Shown one piece after another: positions 12,777 through 27,388 of a stretch of 64,000 bases of DNA (its first letter is position 1; every line of letters starts with the position of its first letter). Location: positions 171,001 to 235,000 of the forward strand of contig MCFG01000034.1 of the NCBI GenBank assembly GCA_002104895.1. The letters are read 5' to 3'. The position numbers were made by a program, and so were the translations under genes. The stretch is from Anaeromyces robustus. Taxonomy: Eukaryota > Neocallimastigomycota > Neocallimastigomycetes > Neocallimastigales > Neocallimastigaceae. The notes under the pieces are model-generated. The model was given only the letters and a program-made list of their open reading frames with translations, ran no database searches and was not told the origin of the DNA.

Positions 12777-15700
12777 TTTATTTAACAATGGAAATAATAA
12801 ATGAACATCTTCTAAATATATTTTGTACATACAATTCTGTGAGCATTTCCATATAGCTCCAGTAGCTGCTACTAATAATTCTTTATTATCTTTCTTATTT
12901 AATAGATTAACTAATGGAGCTAATCCACCATGAACACGAACAAAATCTCTTGCTTCCTCTATTCATATATAATATTTAAATAATATATTAATAATAATAA
13001 TATATTAAATAGCAATAATATTAAGATGAAAATAAAAATGAAGAAAATAAAAATAAAGAAAACAAAAAAAAAAAGGAAATATACCATTTTCAGCGCATTT
13101 GAAAATAGCACTAGCACAATTAGTTTGTAATTCTTCACTTTCACTTGATAAATTTTCAACTAAAAATTTAATAATTCCAGAGTTTTGAATAGCCAAACGG
13201 TAACTTTCTATAAATTCGTAATAATAAATAAAATAATATACATAAATTATATTATTATAAAATAAAAACTAACAATAAAATTAACATTTATTTATGAATA
13301 ATACCCGAAGATGCACATTCTTTTAAAATTTCGACTACTGGGATTAATAATTGTTCATTCTTTGATTCTAATAAATTTGCTAATAATGGAATGGCGCCAG
13401 CATTTTGAATTGCAACTTTATTTTTAGCTATTAAATTTTTTATTTAATATTGTAATTAATGATAATAAATACTAGTATTAATAAAAAAATTTCCAAATCA
13501 AATAAATATTTACATATATACATAATGTAAAAAGATTACTAAGATTTATAATCATAATGTTTTATTTACCACTTTTACTTAAGCTTGATAATGCCATTGC
13601 ACCACATATAGCAACTCTTTCTTCTTTTGAACCAGGAGTAACTTTTAATAAACGAACTAACTTGCGAATACCTTTATAATGACGAACTGCAGCTCTATTT
13701 CTTGCTATTAAACAAAATAATATAACATAAAAAATTAATTATATATTTATCATATATTATATTAAAATTTTTATATTAATTTCTTTTTTTTAAATTACAG
13801 TTCTTTGCACAATTAGCTATTGTTTCTGCTGCAAGACACTTTAATTCTTCATTAGAATCACCTAATAAATCAACTAATGTTTTCATTCCATCAAGATCTG
13901 CTATAGCATTACGAATTTGGACTAATATACATATCATATATTATTAAAAAAATATTAAATAAATAATAATATTAATAATAATAATAAAAATTAATAATAA
14001 TATATATTTTTATTTATTTATAAATATTAACATAATAAATTATATTGTTATATTGACATACTATTTTGTGAAATAAGTTGTAATATCTTTAAAGCTCCTA
14101 TTTTACATTTTGAATCTTCAGTATCTAATAAATTAACCAATGTGTCCAATCCACCAACATCTCTAATGGCTAATTGATTGGTTTCTATAATACATTATTT
14201 GAAAATAATAAAATTTTAGAATTTATCCAAATATATAAATAAGAAAACATTATTTACCATTTAATAAATCAAAATCTCTTAATGAACATATAGCAATAAC
14301 AGTTGCAGTTGGATTACCACAACGTAAATATTTAACTAATTTTTGAATTTGCCAGTATTCTGATGGTAATTCAGCTAATATACATAAATATCAAAACCAT
14401 TAATGTTATTTAAAATGAAATTTTACTCTTTATATTCATATAAAAATATAATATATTTGAAATTATTAATTTTATAAATTTTACATGTTTCTTGTCTATT
14501 TTCTTGTGTTTCTTCTTCAGAGCTAACTTCTATTATTTTATATTATTGTTTTTAATAATTATTATTTATATTGTAGTAAAAATAGATGTTATTTTTTTCA
14601 ATAATAATTATTAATATAATAATAAAATATTAATAATACAATTATTTTGAAATTGAATTATATTTTGAGAGAAATTAATATTTAATATAAATATATGTAA
14701 TACCAGATTCTGAATCACTTGTCCATTCTGATAAATTAGATGATGCTTTCCTTTGTATTTCTTTCAATGATTTACTGCTTGAAGCAACTTTCTTTTTTGG
14801 TCTTGTTCTTGTTATTTCTTTTGATCTATTACCAACTTCTGTACTTTTAGTATTTAAAGTTCTATATAACAGTGACATTTTATTAATTTATAATTTAATA
14901 TATAATTTATTGGATATTTTTACTTCCTTTTTTTTTCATTATCATATATAACATAAATATATTTAATAATTTTTTAATTTACTTACCTCCATTTACTATT
15001 ATAATCTAATTTTTTGCTAGCGGATCCAGATTTTCCTTTTCTTTATGTATATATAATATCATAATTTATTAATTTTTTTAATTCTTCTTATTAAAATAAT
15101 TCTTCTATTATTCAATATAATACTAACGTTTTTTTTGTAGTTACTTTTTTCTTGGGTTCAGTTTTATGTTGTGGTACATTTTGAACATTTTCCACTTCCT
15201 TTCTTTTTTCTTCAATAAACTAAAGGTAAAAAATTATTAGAAATATTTTAAAAATATTTTATTGTTATTTTATATGAAAATAAAAAAAATTACAGTTGGT
15301 GTCTCTAAAGTAGATTCAGACTTGGGTTGTGGTACAATTTCTTTAATTTCGTCTTCTGTTAAATATATATATCAAGTGTTAGTTTATATTTATATATATA
15401 TATATTATAATAATATATATTATTACCTTTTTGAGGATTGGAATTATTAACATAAACATATTCTTGATTTTGAATTTTTTCACAAAAATGAGGACTATAA
15501 TCTTTAAGAAGATTAATTAATGAGGGGTAAACTGAACTTTTTGCTTCATAATCAATATTTTCAACGCCTTATGTTTTTAAAAGAATTTAATATTATTAAT
15601 ATATTGAATATAACATTAGGATTAATATACAATATTATAATATACCTTTATCATTTGTAATATATCCTTTATTTATAAAGAAACCATTTATACAAGCTGT

Positions 15701-17140
15701 GATAATAATCTTTTCTTTATCTTTCGGAAGAACTTTAATATAACCAAGTTCATTATAAATTTGTCTCCAAGGGGTTGCACGACATCCATTAGCAAATTTA
15801 TAATCTTTAATATTATTATATTTTCAATATAAAAACATTACCATATTAATATATATATATAATCAATAATAAAAACATCTAATATCAATATTATTTTTTT
15901 ATGACTTTATCTAGTTTTATTCTTCTTATTCTTTTTTATTATATAATACTTTCATAATATATTATTATTTATAACATACCAGATTCCCATTCAATAGATT
16001 CTAATGCATAACAATCTTCTTTACCACAAAAAGATTGAATCATTAACAATTCTGATTCTATTTTATTCATTGTAACAGTTTCATTTTTAACATTTGTTTC
16101 AAGTAAATTTCTAAGCATATTATTATCACAGGCATTTAAAATTAACAATAATTTAAATCGTTTTTTGGTTTCTTCATCTTCATTCATATTTGATTTATTG
16201 GTATCCCAAATATCATTAATTTGGTTATTTCCTGAAATTCCAGTGACATATGAATAAAAATCTTTATTTTCTGTTTAATTTTTATCATATATAAATATTT
16301 ATCATCATTTTAATCATTATTATTAGCATCATGTAAGATATGTAAAAATTATGATAATTATGTTATAACAAAGAAATAAAATAAAATAAATTTAAAATAT
16401 ATATTTGTATTTAATATATAATTAATGAATAAGTATAAATATAATTCAATCAAAAAAAAAAAAAAAAAGTATTAGTATAATTATAATTTATAAATCATAT
16501 AAAAATTTTTACTCATAACTAATATATTTTCAATTTTAAATTACCTTTAACCATGTTTTGTAATTCAATTAATTTTTTATCATTTACCATATTAAGAATT
16601 GTATGAATTTGTTCTAAAGTTGATGCTCTTGCTATATATGATGAATTTTCATCCGATGATTCAGATGTCACATCATTTTCTAAAGTAAATAATGGTGAAC
16701 CATTTTTTTGATGTTGCAATGATTGAACGAGAATACTACTCCTTTTTATATATTATGCAATATATTATTATATTTAAAAACAGAATAAAAATTAAATTTA
16801 TTAATTTCTTAATACAAAAATTATAAACATTAAATATATTTAATTTTTTATGATAATCAAATAACAATATTTAATATAAATAATAATCAGATTTTTACTT
16901 TGTTGTATCTTTATTAATTATATAATTTGAAGAATCTGTAAAAATGCTCGGGGTAATATGAATAGTCCTCCATCTTATCATTTTTTTAAATTCAGTTCTT
17001 GATTCTTCTGGATAATTATTACATATATTATCTAATATAGATAATAGATTTTGAAGAAGATCATAATTTTCGACACATTTTACTAATTCTGACTTATTTT
17101 CCTGAGACCATTTAAACTGACATGATATAATATTTCCCAT
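11353..17140 (-). CDS. ODAD2: Outer dynein arm docking protein ODAD2 (ARMC4)
   Basis: About 22 small exons from ATG 17140 to TAA 11355-11353 encode roughly 1,050 residues. The N-terminal region (exons 1-8, 17140-14987) has the ODAD2-specific block with [20 protein letters not shown] and an Ile-rich stretch ending NGFFINKG. A charged Ser/Lys-rich linker follows, then [18 protein letters not shown] (exon near 14374-14258) opens a long armadillo array running to the end. Array motifs include [47 protein letters not shown] and, near the C-terminus, [24 protein letters not shown]2 helps attach outer dynein arms to axonemal doublets. The gene implies a motile flagellated stage, that is zoospores. 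Splice junctions are phase-consistent where I checked, and no internal stop was seen. It could be taken for several short genes because the exons are small. Confidence 0.93.
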
Positions 17141-18268
17141 TTTTGTTACAATTATATATAATTCCTAATATAAATTTAAAACAAAATATTTTATATATTT
17201 ATTTTGTTTTTATATGTTCTATTCTCTCTATTATTCTAACAATTCTTGATCTTCTCTTGTTTATTAAAAATTATTTATAAAATATTATATAAAATAATAT
17301 ATCAAAGTAAAAAAAATAAAAATAAAAATAAAAATAAAAATAAATACTAAATATATACTAAATATATATATTAAATATACAACATGACTTAATTCTTTAA
17401 TATGATTTAAATAATATATTACAATTATTTATAAAAAAAATTTTTTCTTCTTAAATAATTATTTCAATTCTTATTTATAATAGTAATGATTTTACTTTAA
17501 ATATATAAAAAAATCCAAATTATAAACTTTAATTACATTTATTAATATTTAAAGTTTTAAAATATTCACGGAAAATTTAAAATTATCTACAAATTTCACC
17601 TATTAAAAGTTTATACTTTAATTGTTAAGTATATATATAATCAAGATTTCAAACTTACAAAGCAAATATTATAATATTAAAAACATATCTTTATATAAAT
17701 ATTTTATATAATTAATAACAAAATTTTATATTTATTTAAAACAAACAAAATATTTATATTTTAGAAGACATTGTGTAACATTTTTACTTGTAATTAATTT
17801 ATTTAAATTTTGTATTAAACTTTTAATAATAGTTTTTACAAAATTTAAATAATACTAATTATTAAAAATTGTTAAATACTATTTTTTAAAAAGTATAATA
17901 CAAAATTTATATATATTAATTACAATTATAACATTAATTTTTAATTAACAAAAACTTTATACTCATAATATTTTATAATCAACTATAATAAATAATTCCA
18001 ATTAGAACATATTCTCTAAACTTATAATTCATATCACACTCAAATATATTATTAAACACAAAATTATACAGATTATATAATATTACATTGATTAAATAGT
18101 ATATATTTTTATAATTTTTTATTAACAATTAATGGCAATGATTCTTTAATAATATTAAATATAATTATATATTATTAATATACATTATAATAAAAAAATA
18201 GATAATTAGCACATCTATCCATTAATATTACAATTATATATTTAACTTTTATTAATAGTACTTACAAC
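17141..18268. other. A/T desert between ODAD2 and ubiquitin-S27a
   Basis: About 1.1 kb with almost no G or C, containing an (AAAAT)n stretch near 17310-17345. No coding or RNA feature is visible. It should contain the ODAD2 promoter and the 3' untranslated region of the ubiquitin-S27a gene. Confidence 0.65.
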
Positions 18269-19553
<1,285 letters not shown>

Positions 19554-21728
19554 ATGCTTTCCACTCAAACTTTGATAAATAATTGTTTAACTAAGGGTGT
19601 TGTTTCAACCCCAAAAATGGCTTTATTTTCTTTAAAATTAGCCAATAATTATAGTACCATTTCTAAAGCTATGGTTTGTGAAAAGCATGGTCAACCAAAA
19701 GATGTTTTAAGGTATATATTCTTTCCTACAAAAATAAATTTTTACAATATTTCTTATACTTTTATGAATTTCTCAATTAATATAAATCATGCTATGAATA
19801 TTTTTAAAAATATATATATATATGCGTGTGTATAAATTAGTTTAAAAGAACTAAAAATTTCCAAAATTAAAGATAATGAAGTTTTAGTTAAATTTTTAGC
19901 TTCTCCAATTAATCCTTCTGACATAAATCAAATTGAAGGTAAATAAAAAAATAATAATAAAAGTAAAAATAAAAAATAATACAAAATAAAAAACAGGCTC
20001 AAGTCAATATATTTTGTTAAATATATACAATTTTATAGATATACTATATATATATTATTAGTAGTTTATTTTATATTTATTTTATAAAATTTATAAATTA
20101 TAATAATATATCAAATAATATTTTTAATAATACTAATAATAATAATAACAATGAAATTATTCATAATATATTTTGTTTATAATTTTTTTATTTAATATAA
20201 TTAATATCTCCATTATTTTAAAGGTGTCTATCCAATAAAACCAAGATTTAAAGAATTTGGTGCTGTTGGTGGAAACGAAGGTGTTGCCGAGGTTATTGCT
20301 GCCGGTCCAAAAGTCAAGAATTTAGTTGTCGGTGACTGGGTTATTCCTGACACTAAAGCTTTTGGTATATTTTTTATCTATATTATAAAATTTTGTTTAA
20401 TAATAATAATTAATGTATCTTAAAAATATAATTTTATCTTTAAATATATATAATAATTAGGTACTTGGCAAACTTTTGCCGCTAGTCCAGAAAATGAATT
20501 CCAAAAAATTAACAAAAATGGTATTTCAAAGATTAGCGCAGCTACTATATCTGTAAATATTGATAAATATTAATATTATATATTTATTTAGTAAATTATA
20601 AAACTTTATCGAGTTTTCATATTTCATTAATTTATCATTTAATATCTAAAAAATGATAATATATAGGTAAACCCACCAACTGGTAATGTTTAATAAATAT
20701 TTTTTCAATGGATATATTAAATTGTATCCATATGTAATATTTATTAACTATTTATTTATTTTCAAAAGCTTATAGAATGTTAAAAGATTTTGTTAATTTA
20801 AAGAAAGGTAAATTCATTATAATATATATTACAATTATTAATACTTTATAAATATTATTATAAATTTATTCTTTTGTTTTATTTTATTTTGATTTTTACT
20901 TAATTTATATTTATAATTTTACTTAAAAATTAAAATAGGTGATGTTGTTATACAAAATGGTGCTAATAGTGCTGTTGGACAATCTGTTATTCAAATCGCC
21001 AAGGCCTGGGGTATCAAAACAATTAATGTTGTCCGTGATAGGTACAATATTACATACATAATATATCATAGTTATTATATTAATAACACCCATATAAATA
21101 TTAAATATTAGACCAAACTTTGATGAATTTGCTGCCGAATTACATAAGCTTGGTGCAACTTTAGTTATTAAAGAAGAAGATTTACGTGCTAATTCTACTC
21201 GAGAACTTGTAAAAAACTTAGGTAATCCAGTTCGTTTAGCCTTAAACTGTGTTGGTGGTAAATCTGCTTCTGGTATAACCCGTTTACTTGGGTAAATTTA
21301 AATAATTTTTTATTAATATGTATATTAATTTAGATTAAAATATAAAGAATAGAATAGATAAAAAATAATATTACTAATAATAATAAAATTTTATTATTAA
21401 TAGTAATAACGCTACAATTGTTACCTATGGTGGTATGTCTAAACAACCACTTACTTTCGGAACTGGTCCATTTATCTTCAAAAATTTACGTGCTTGTGGT
21501 TTCTGGGTTTCTCGTTGGAATAAAGAAGCTTCAAAAAAAGATAAACAATATATGTTTGATGATATTTGTGAACTTATTCGTGGTGGTCATTTAGCTGAGC
21601 CATGGCATGAAGAAACCAAATGGGAAACTAGTGATGATAATAAAACTTTAAATAAGAAGTTCAAGAGTGCCCTTAGTAAAGCTGGTGCTAGCTTTGGTAA
21701 CAGAAAACAAATTTTAACATTTGAATAA
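19554..21728 (+). CDS. MECR: Mitochondrial-type 2-enoyl thioester reductase, copy A
   Basis: Nine exons: 19554-19711, 19841-19938, 20224-20364, 20461-20552, 20667-20682, 20769-20807, 20939-21041, 21112-21291 and 21404-21728 (1,152 bases, 383 residues). MECR/ETR1 landmarks: [10 protein letters not shown] then GVYPIKP, whose tyrosine is the proposed catalytic residue in the yeast-type enzymes; the [12 protein letters not shown] loop; VNPPTAYRML; the NADPH-binding core [41 protein letters not shown]; and the [10 protein letters not shown] / [10 protein letters not shown] end. The family reduces trans-2-enoyl-ACP/CoA with NADPH in mitochondrial type II fatty-acid synthesis. The first ~40 residues (Leu/Ser/Lys/Asn-rich, few acids) resemble an organelle presequence; in an anaerobic fungus the organelle would be the hydrogenosome. 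Exon 5 is only 16 bases. A close paralogue with the same intron positions lies at 27389-29725. Confidence 0.95.
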
Positions 21729-22360
21729 TTACAATAAATAATAATTATAACAATATATAAATTATATTATTATTATGATTTATATAAGTTTAAAAAAAGA
21801 ATCAATAATTTAAATAGTTCATAAAGAAAAAGAATAAAATAAGATAAAAAAAGTTACATAATAAATATAAATTAATAAATAAGAAATAAAAAAAAATAAT
21901 AAATATAAATTAATAAATAAGAAATAAAAAAAAATAAGAAATATAAATTAATGAATAAGAAATAAAAAAAAATAAGTAATAAACAATAAATGATTTATTA
22001 AAAAGCAGTAATAAATAATAAGTAATAAACAATAAATAATTTATTAAAAAGCAGTAATAAATAATAAGTAATAAACAATAAATAATTTATTAAAAAGCAG
22101 TAATAAATCATAAATAACAAATAACAAATGATAAATAAATTAAAAAGTAGTAATAAATACTAAAATAATAAATAATAAATGAATAAATAAATAAAAATTA
22201 AAAAATATAAATAAAAGAAATACTAAAAACAAAATATTATAGTAATAAAGTCATGTATCAAAAAAAAAAAAAAAAAATAAATAATAATAATTGTAATATA
22301 TATGTATATAATATAAACAAATTAAAATAAAAAAATTAGTACACATATTTCATTACTATC

Positions 22361-22457
<97 letters not shown>

Positions 22458-22480
22458 GAACAACTTATCAAAGATTCACT
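21729..22480. other. Intergenic tandem-repeat block after MECR copy A
   Basis: A/T-rich DNA with two families of direct repeats (listed separately), a poly-A run near 22260 and an (AAT)n microsatellite at about 22369-22455. The minus-strand open frame through the microsatellite is mostly poly-Asn and is not supported as a gene. It begins the 5.6-kb disordered segment between the two reductase copies. Confidence 0.6.
21861..22160. repeat. Two adjacent minisatellites (about 38-base and 46-base units)
   Basis: From about 21861 a unit of roughly 38 bases (AAATATAAATTAATAAATAAG followed by A-rich sequence) occurs three times with small changes. It is followed by a 46-base unit marked by AAAAAGCAGTAATAAAT, with the GCAG core at 22005, 22051 and 22097, exactly 46 apart. 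A fourth, degenerate copy of the second unit follows near 22140. Confidence 0.8.
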
Positions 22481-22700
22481 TATCAAAGATTCACCAGAGT
22501 CTCCTGTTCCGTCTATTGTGGGTCGCATGTTCTTACTATTATAATGCCAATTATAATAGATTCTTATCAATTGGTATAATAGTAACAAGGACTCTTCGGG
22601 CGGCTTCAAGGGCGTCGACGTCGAAAAGATAAGGCATGAAATTTATTCCGATACGGATTTTAATGGTATATCATTCATTGAATGGGAGAGGCTAGAAGTT
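22460..22700. pseudogene. GC-richer coding-like relic, identity unknown
   Basis: This ~240-base patch has markedly more G and C than anything around it (segments such as TTCGGGCGGCTTC and GCGTCGACGTCG). Both strands contain coding-like stretches. On plus, a frame at about 22564-22702 gives NKDSSGGFKGVDVEK and ends EWERLEV then TAA; a shorter piece just upstream contains DSPESPVPSIVGR. On minus, a frame from about 22670 to 22550 contains MPYLFDVDALEAARRVLVT and ends in TAA. Stops and frame changes interrupt all of them, and I cannot tell which strand was coding. Composition unlike its surroundings suggests a fragment of a mobile element or a recently arrived gene. I do not recognise the family. 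Confidence 0.4.
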
Positions 22701-23379
22701 TAACTTCTGTCCTTTTTATTTATTTAATTTTTTTAATTTGTCTAATATCTGTAATAATTTTTTATTACTTATATTTATTTTACATTTCATGTATTTTATA
22801 TTTACGCAATTGTAATATATAATTCACATGTATGTTTAATTTAAATTAATAATTTTTAAATAAAGATCAATCCTAGTCTAAAAAAAAATAACCTTCTTTA
22901 ACTGTAGACATTTTTTCTTCTTTTAATTTTCTTTTATTTGAATCCATTGTATTTTTTTCTCTTTATTTCTTTTTAAGTTTTTTTTATTTTTTAAGATTGT
23001 AAGAGCGTGATTCACTCTATGTCTTCTGTTTTAGAATTGGTTTTACTTTAATTACTAGATTATCTTCTTACTACATCATTTTTTTTCTGAAATATATACT
23101 CAATGCATTATATATTAATTTTCATTTGTCATCTTTTTTCAAAACACCTATTATAGTATCAAGTAAAAATCAACATTTAAATATCAAAAAATCAACACAG
23201 TGTTAGATTGCAACAATTATATCAAATATTATAATTCTTTTATAAAAGTTCTTTTATAATCAGCAAAATTTAGTTATTCACAAATATTTACTTATATTTT
23301 TTCACAAGTTTCAGTTAGTTAGCGAACATTGTTCAAAAAAATCAATTATTATTCTCAACCAAACTATCTATCACAATTT
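22701..23379. other. Low-repeat, possibly relic intergenic DNA
   Basis: This stretch has fewer TA and AAT repeats than most gaps and reads like decayed sequence rather than simple desert (for example around 22985-23050 and 23140-23340). On the minus strand a short coding-like exon starts at ATG 22947 (MDSNKRKLKEEKMSTVKE) and then meets a possible donor; nothing recognisable follows. I cannot assign a gene. Confidence 0.35.
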
Positions 23380-23478
23380 TTATTTTCTTTCAATTAATTT
23401 TTCGGCTGCTTCATCATTAATAACAGGTTGAATATGGTTTCTTGCATAACTAATATATTTTGAAAATATTTCAACAGG
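23380..23478 (-). pseudogene. Orphan C-terminal exon fragment of an MCM helicase
   Basis: On the minus strand, after an acceptor AG at 23480-23479, a 99-base frame encodes 32 residues ending in TAA at 23382-23380. The run KYISYARNHIQPVINDEAAE followed by KLIE is the hallmark of the segment near the end of the MCM AAA+ region (YI-x-YAR-x-x-I-x-P-x-x-x-x-EA), most like MCM4. A real MCM continues with a YVEMRK-type helix and a winged-helix domain; here the frame stops at once. No further MCM sequence (Walker A, Walker B, arginine finger) is visible upstream on that strand. I infer a gene fragment left by duplication or transposition. Family identity rests on a short match. Confidence 0.55.
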
Positions 23479-23563
23479 CTTTTTTTTAAAAAATTAAAGA
23501 TTTATATATATATATATTAATATTAAAATAAAAAAGAAAAAGAATATTTAATAAAATATATAA

Positions 23564-23609
<46 letters not shown>

Positions 23610-24107
23610 CATCCATGACTTATAAATAATAGAAAAGTAAAATGTATTTAGTGGTGTAGGGAATTTTTTTTTGTAAGAGATTTTGACCTTCTCAAAAAAG
23701 AAAAATCTGATATAATTTTTAATCAATAATATATATAAATGCGGAATATATATATATATATATATTTTTTAAAAAAAAAAAAATAAAAAATAAATTAAAA
23801 TGTTTTAAAAAAAAAGAAAAAGAATTATTTTGTGTAATAGTATTTTATAGTAATTTATTATTATTTTAATATATTAAAATATATTGATTATATATAGTTT
23901 TAATATAAATATATTATTTATATTTTATTATATATATTCTGAATATAAACAATAAAGATTTGCCCATAATCAATAAACAAAAATTATAAATAAAAAGTAT
24001 TTTGGAGAAATTTTTTTATTTTTTTTCTTTTTTTTTGATATAGATATAATAAAAAGTATAAATAAAAATTAGTTTTATTTATTTTTTTTTAAGAAAATAA
24101 TTGAATT
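23479..24107. other. Intergenic A/T-rich region
   Basis: About 630 bases containing an (AAT)n run near 23566-23606, TA tracts, and one less repetitive patch at 23610-23710. No open frame or RNA gene supported. Confidence 0.5.
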
Positions 24108-24422
24108 ATGGCAACATATAAAATAAAATTTATGTATGAATGGACTGATGATTGCTTATAGAGTACAAATGCTGCTTCACTCGATAAATATGGCTATCCT
24201 ATTGATATATCTCTACTTCCTATTACAGAAGAACTCAAAAATGAAATTCAACGTCTTGTTACTTTACATAGAACAGCTTTAAATTGGGACGATCCAGGAA
24301 GTGGTCTGTTATGGAGTGATGAACAAATAACTGATTTTTTAAATGAAACTAAAATAGTATATCAACAACTTTGTAAAGAATTAGGTTCTGATTATGAAGT
24401 TGAATTTATATCAGAAATGTAA
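24108..24422 (+). pseudogene. Bacterial-like small protein gene with one in-frame TAG
   Basis: ATG 24108 to TAA 24420-24422 is 105 codons, open except for TAG at codon 18 (24159-24161). The protein reads as ordinary, well-mixed sequence (MATYKIKFMYEW at the start, ALNWDDPGSGLLWSDEQ in the middle, ELGSDYEVEFISEM at the end), with G/C use higher than the flanks and no intron. The style, a short acidic protein with the motif TALNWDDPG, resembles small uncharacterised bacterial proteins as I recall them; there, a tryptophan would be expected at the stop position, so TGG to TAG is the simplest change. This suggests horizontal transfer followed by inactivation. Alternatives are UAG readthrough, a sequencing error, or use of a downstream start. 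Function unknown. Confidence 0.55.
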
Positions 24423-24956
24423 CTGAATAATTAATTCATATATATATAAAGATTTTAAGAAATTTTATAATTAAATATTCATATATTTATATTTTAAAAC
24501 ATATTATTGAAATAAAATAATTTATTTTAGATTATTTTATTATTATAAGTGATTAAAATAAATAAATAAATAAATAAATAAATAAGAAAGTAAAAAAAAT
24601 AAATAAATAAATAATATATTAATAATTAATATATATTTAATTCACTTAATATAATTCTGATAAAAAAATTCTGTTATTCCTGAATATTATTGTTACAAAT
24701 CTATTTTGTAATTATAAATATTGTCATTTAATTTTATAAATTTATTAGTTCCAGATCAGTATAAAAAGTAGATATCTTTGTTTCATAATATAAACTTTAA
24801 TCAAATTTTGATTTAATTGTTTTACCACCATTAATATTAATATTAAATGAATTATTGTCATTTAATATTATAGAATTTTGCATTTCATAATATTTTATTT
24901 ATTTATTTGATAATATTAATTTATTAAATAAATAATAAATTAATAAACTATAAAAG
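24423..24956. other. Gap upstream of the Rab6-like gene, no P-loop exon
   Basis: About 530 bases of A/T desert with an (AAAT)n run near 24560-24610. I looked here for the exon that should encode the Rab P-loop (GxxxxGK). The stretch contains no GG dinucleotide on the plus strand, so no glycine codon and no P-loop can be encoded. Confidence 0.6.
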
Positions 24957-26392
<1,436 letters not shown>

Positions 26393-26966
26393 AAAATAAT
26401 ACCAAAAAATATATATATTATTATTTTACAATAATAGAATAAATTAATAAATTTTTGATTGTTTTTAATTATTTATATAAAATATGATATTATTGAATTT
26501 TTTTTTTATATTTTATACAATAATATTTATATAATATTAATTAAAGACTTTTTTTATTAGAATTAAAAAAAAAAAAAAAAAAAATCAAAAATTTAAATAA
26601 TTATAAAAAAAAAAAGAATAAAAAGAAAAAAAAATTTTTTTTTTTTCATTTTACATTTTAATAAATAAGTATTTAGATATAATAATAAGACCATTTGAAT
26701 CATATATATATATAGATATATCAAAATAATTTTCATACTAAATAAATAAATATTTTAAATAAAAGTATTATAAAAAAAAAAAAAAAAAAAAAACTTTTAA
26801 ATATATTAACAAATCAAATTATAATTATTATTATTATTATTATTATTAAGAAATTTTTGATTATATTATTTAAAAAAAAAATGGTTTAAATATTAATTTT
26901 ATATATAATTTTTATTTAAAATAATTATAATATAAAATACTTAAAAAAGAATTATTATCATTATTA

Positions 26967-27045
<79 letters not shown>

Positions 27046-27388
27046 CGTTTATATATAAATTTTTTAATGGTCTTTTTTTTATTTATATTTATTTTATTTT
27101 ATTAAATGATATACTTTTATTTTTTATAATTTATTATAAACCTAATATTTTTTTTTTTTCATAAAATTAATATTTTTCTTTTGATAGTAAAATATTAACG
27201 CCATTTTAATTATATATTATATTTTCGGATAATATATTAAAGAAGATTTTCGTATAGAGATTATTATATTAATTAATATAACCTAACCTTTTATGTGACA
27301 TTTTTATAAAATAATTGATATTATCTTCTTTTTTTCTTTTTTCTTTTTCTTTTTTTTTAATTCTTCAACAGTAATTTGAAATTAAAAA
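26393..27388. other. Intergenic region upstream of MECR copy B
   Basis: About 1 kb with poly-A runs (26570, 26775), two (ATT)n microsatellites (26960-27044) and poly-T. The last 150 bases before the MECR B start are less repetitive and contain AACCTAACCTTTTATGTGAC (27280-27300), a possible promoter element. A similar AACCTAACCT core recurs at about 30709. Confidence 0.5.

Noticed and set aside
22322-22609. Minus-strand poly-Asn frame with an N-terminal MRPTIDGTGDSGES stretch
   Set aside because: Mostly (AAT)n; the non-repeat part overlaps the relic island in a different frame and has no ATG at its upstream end.
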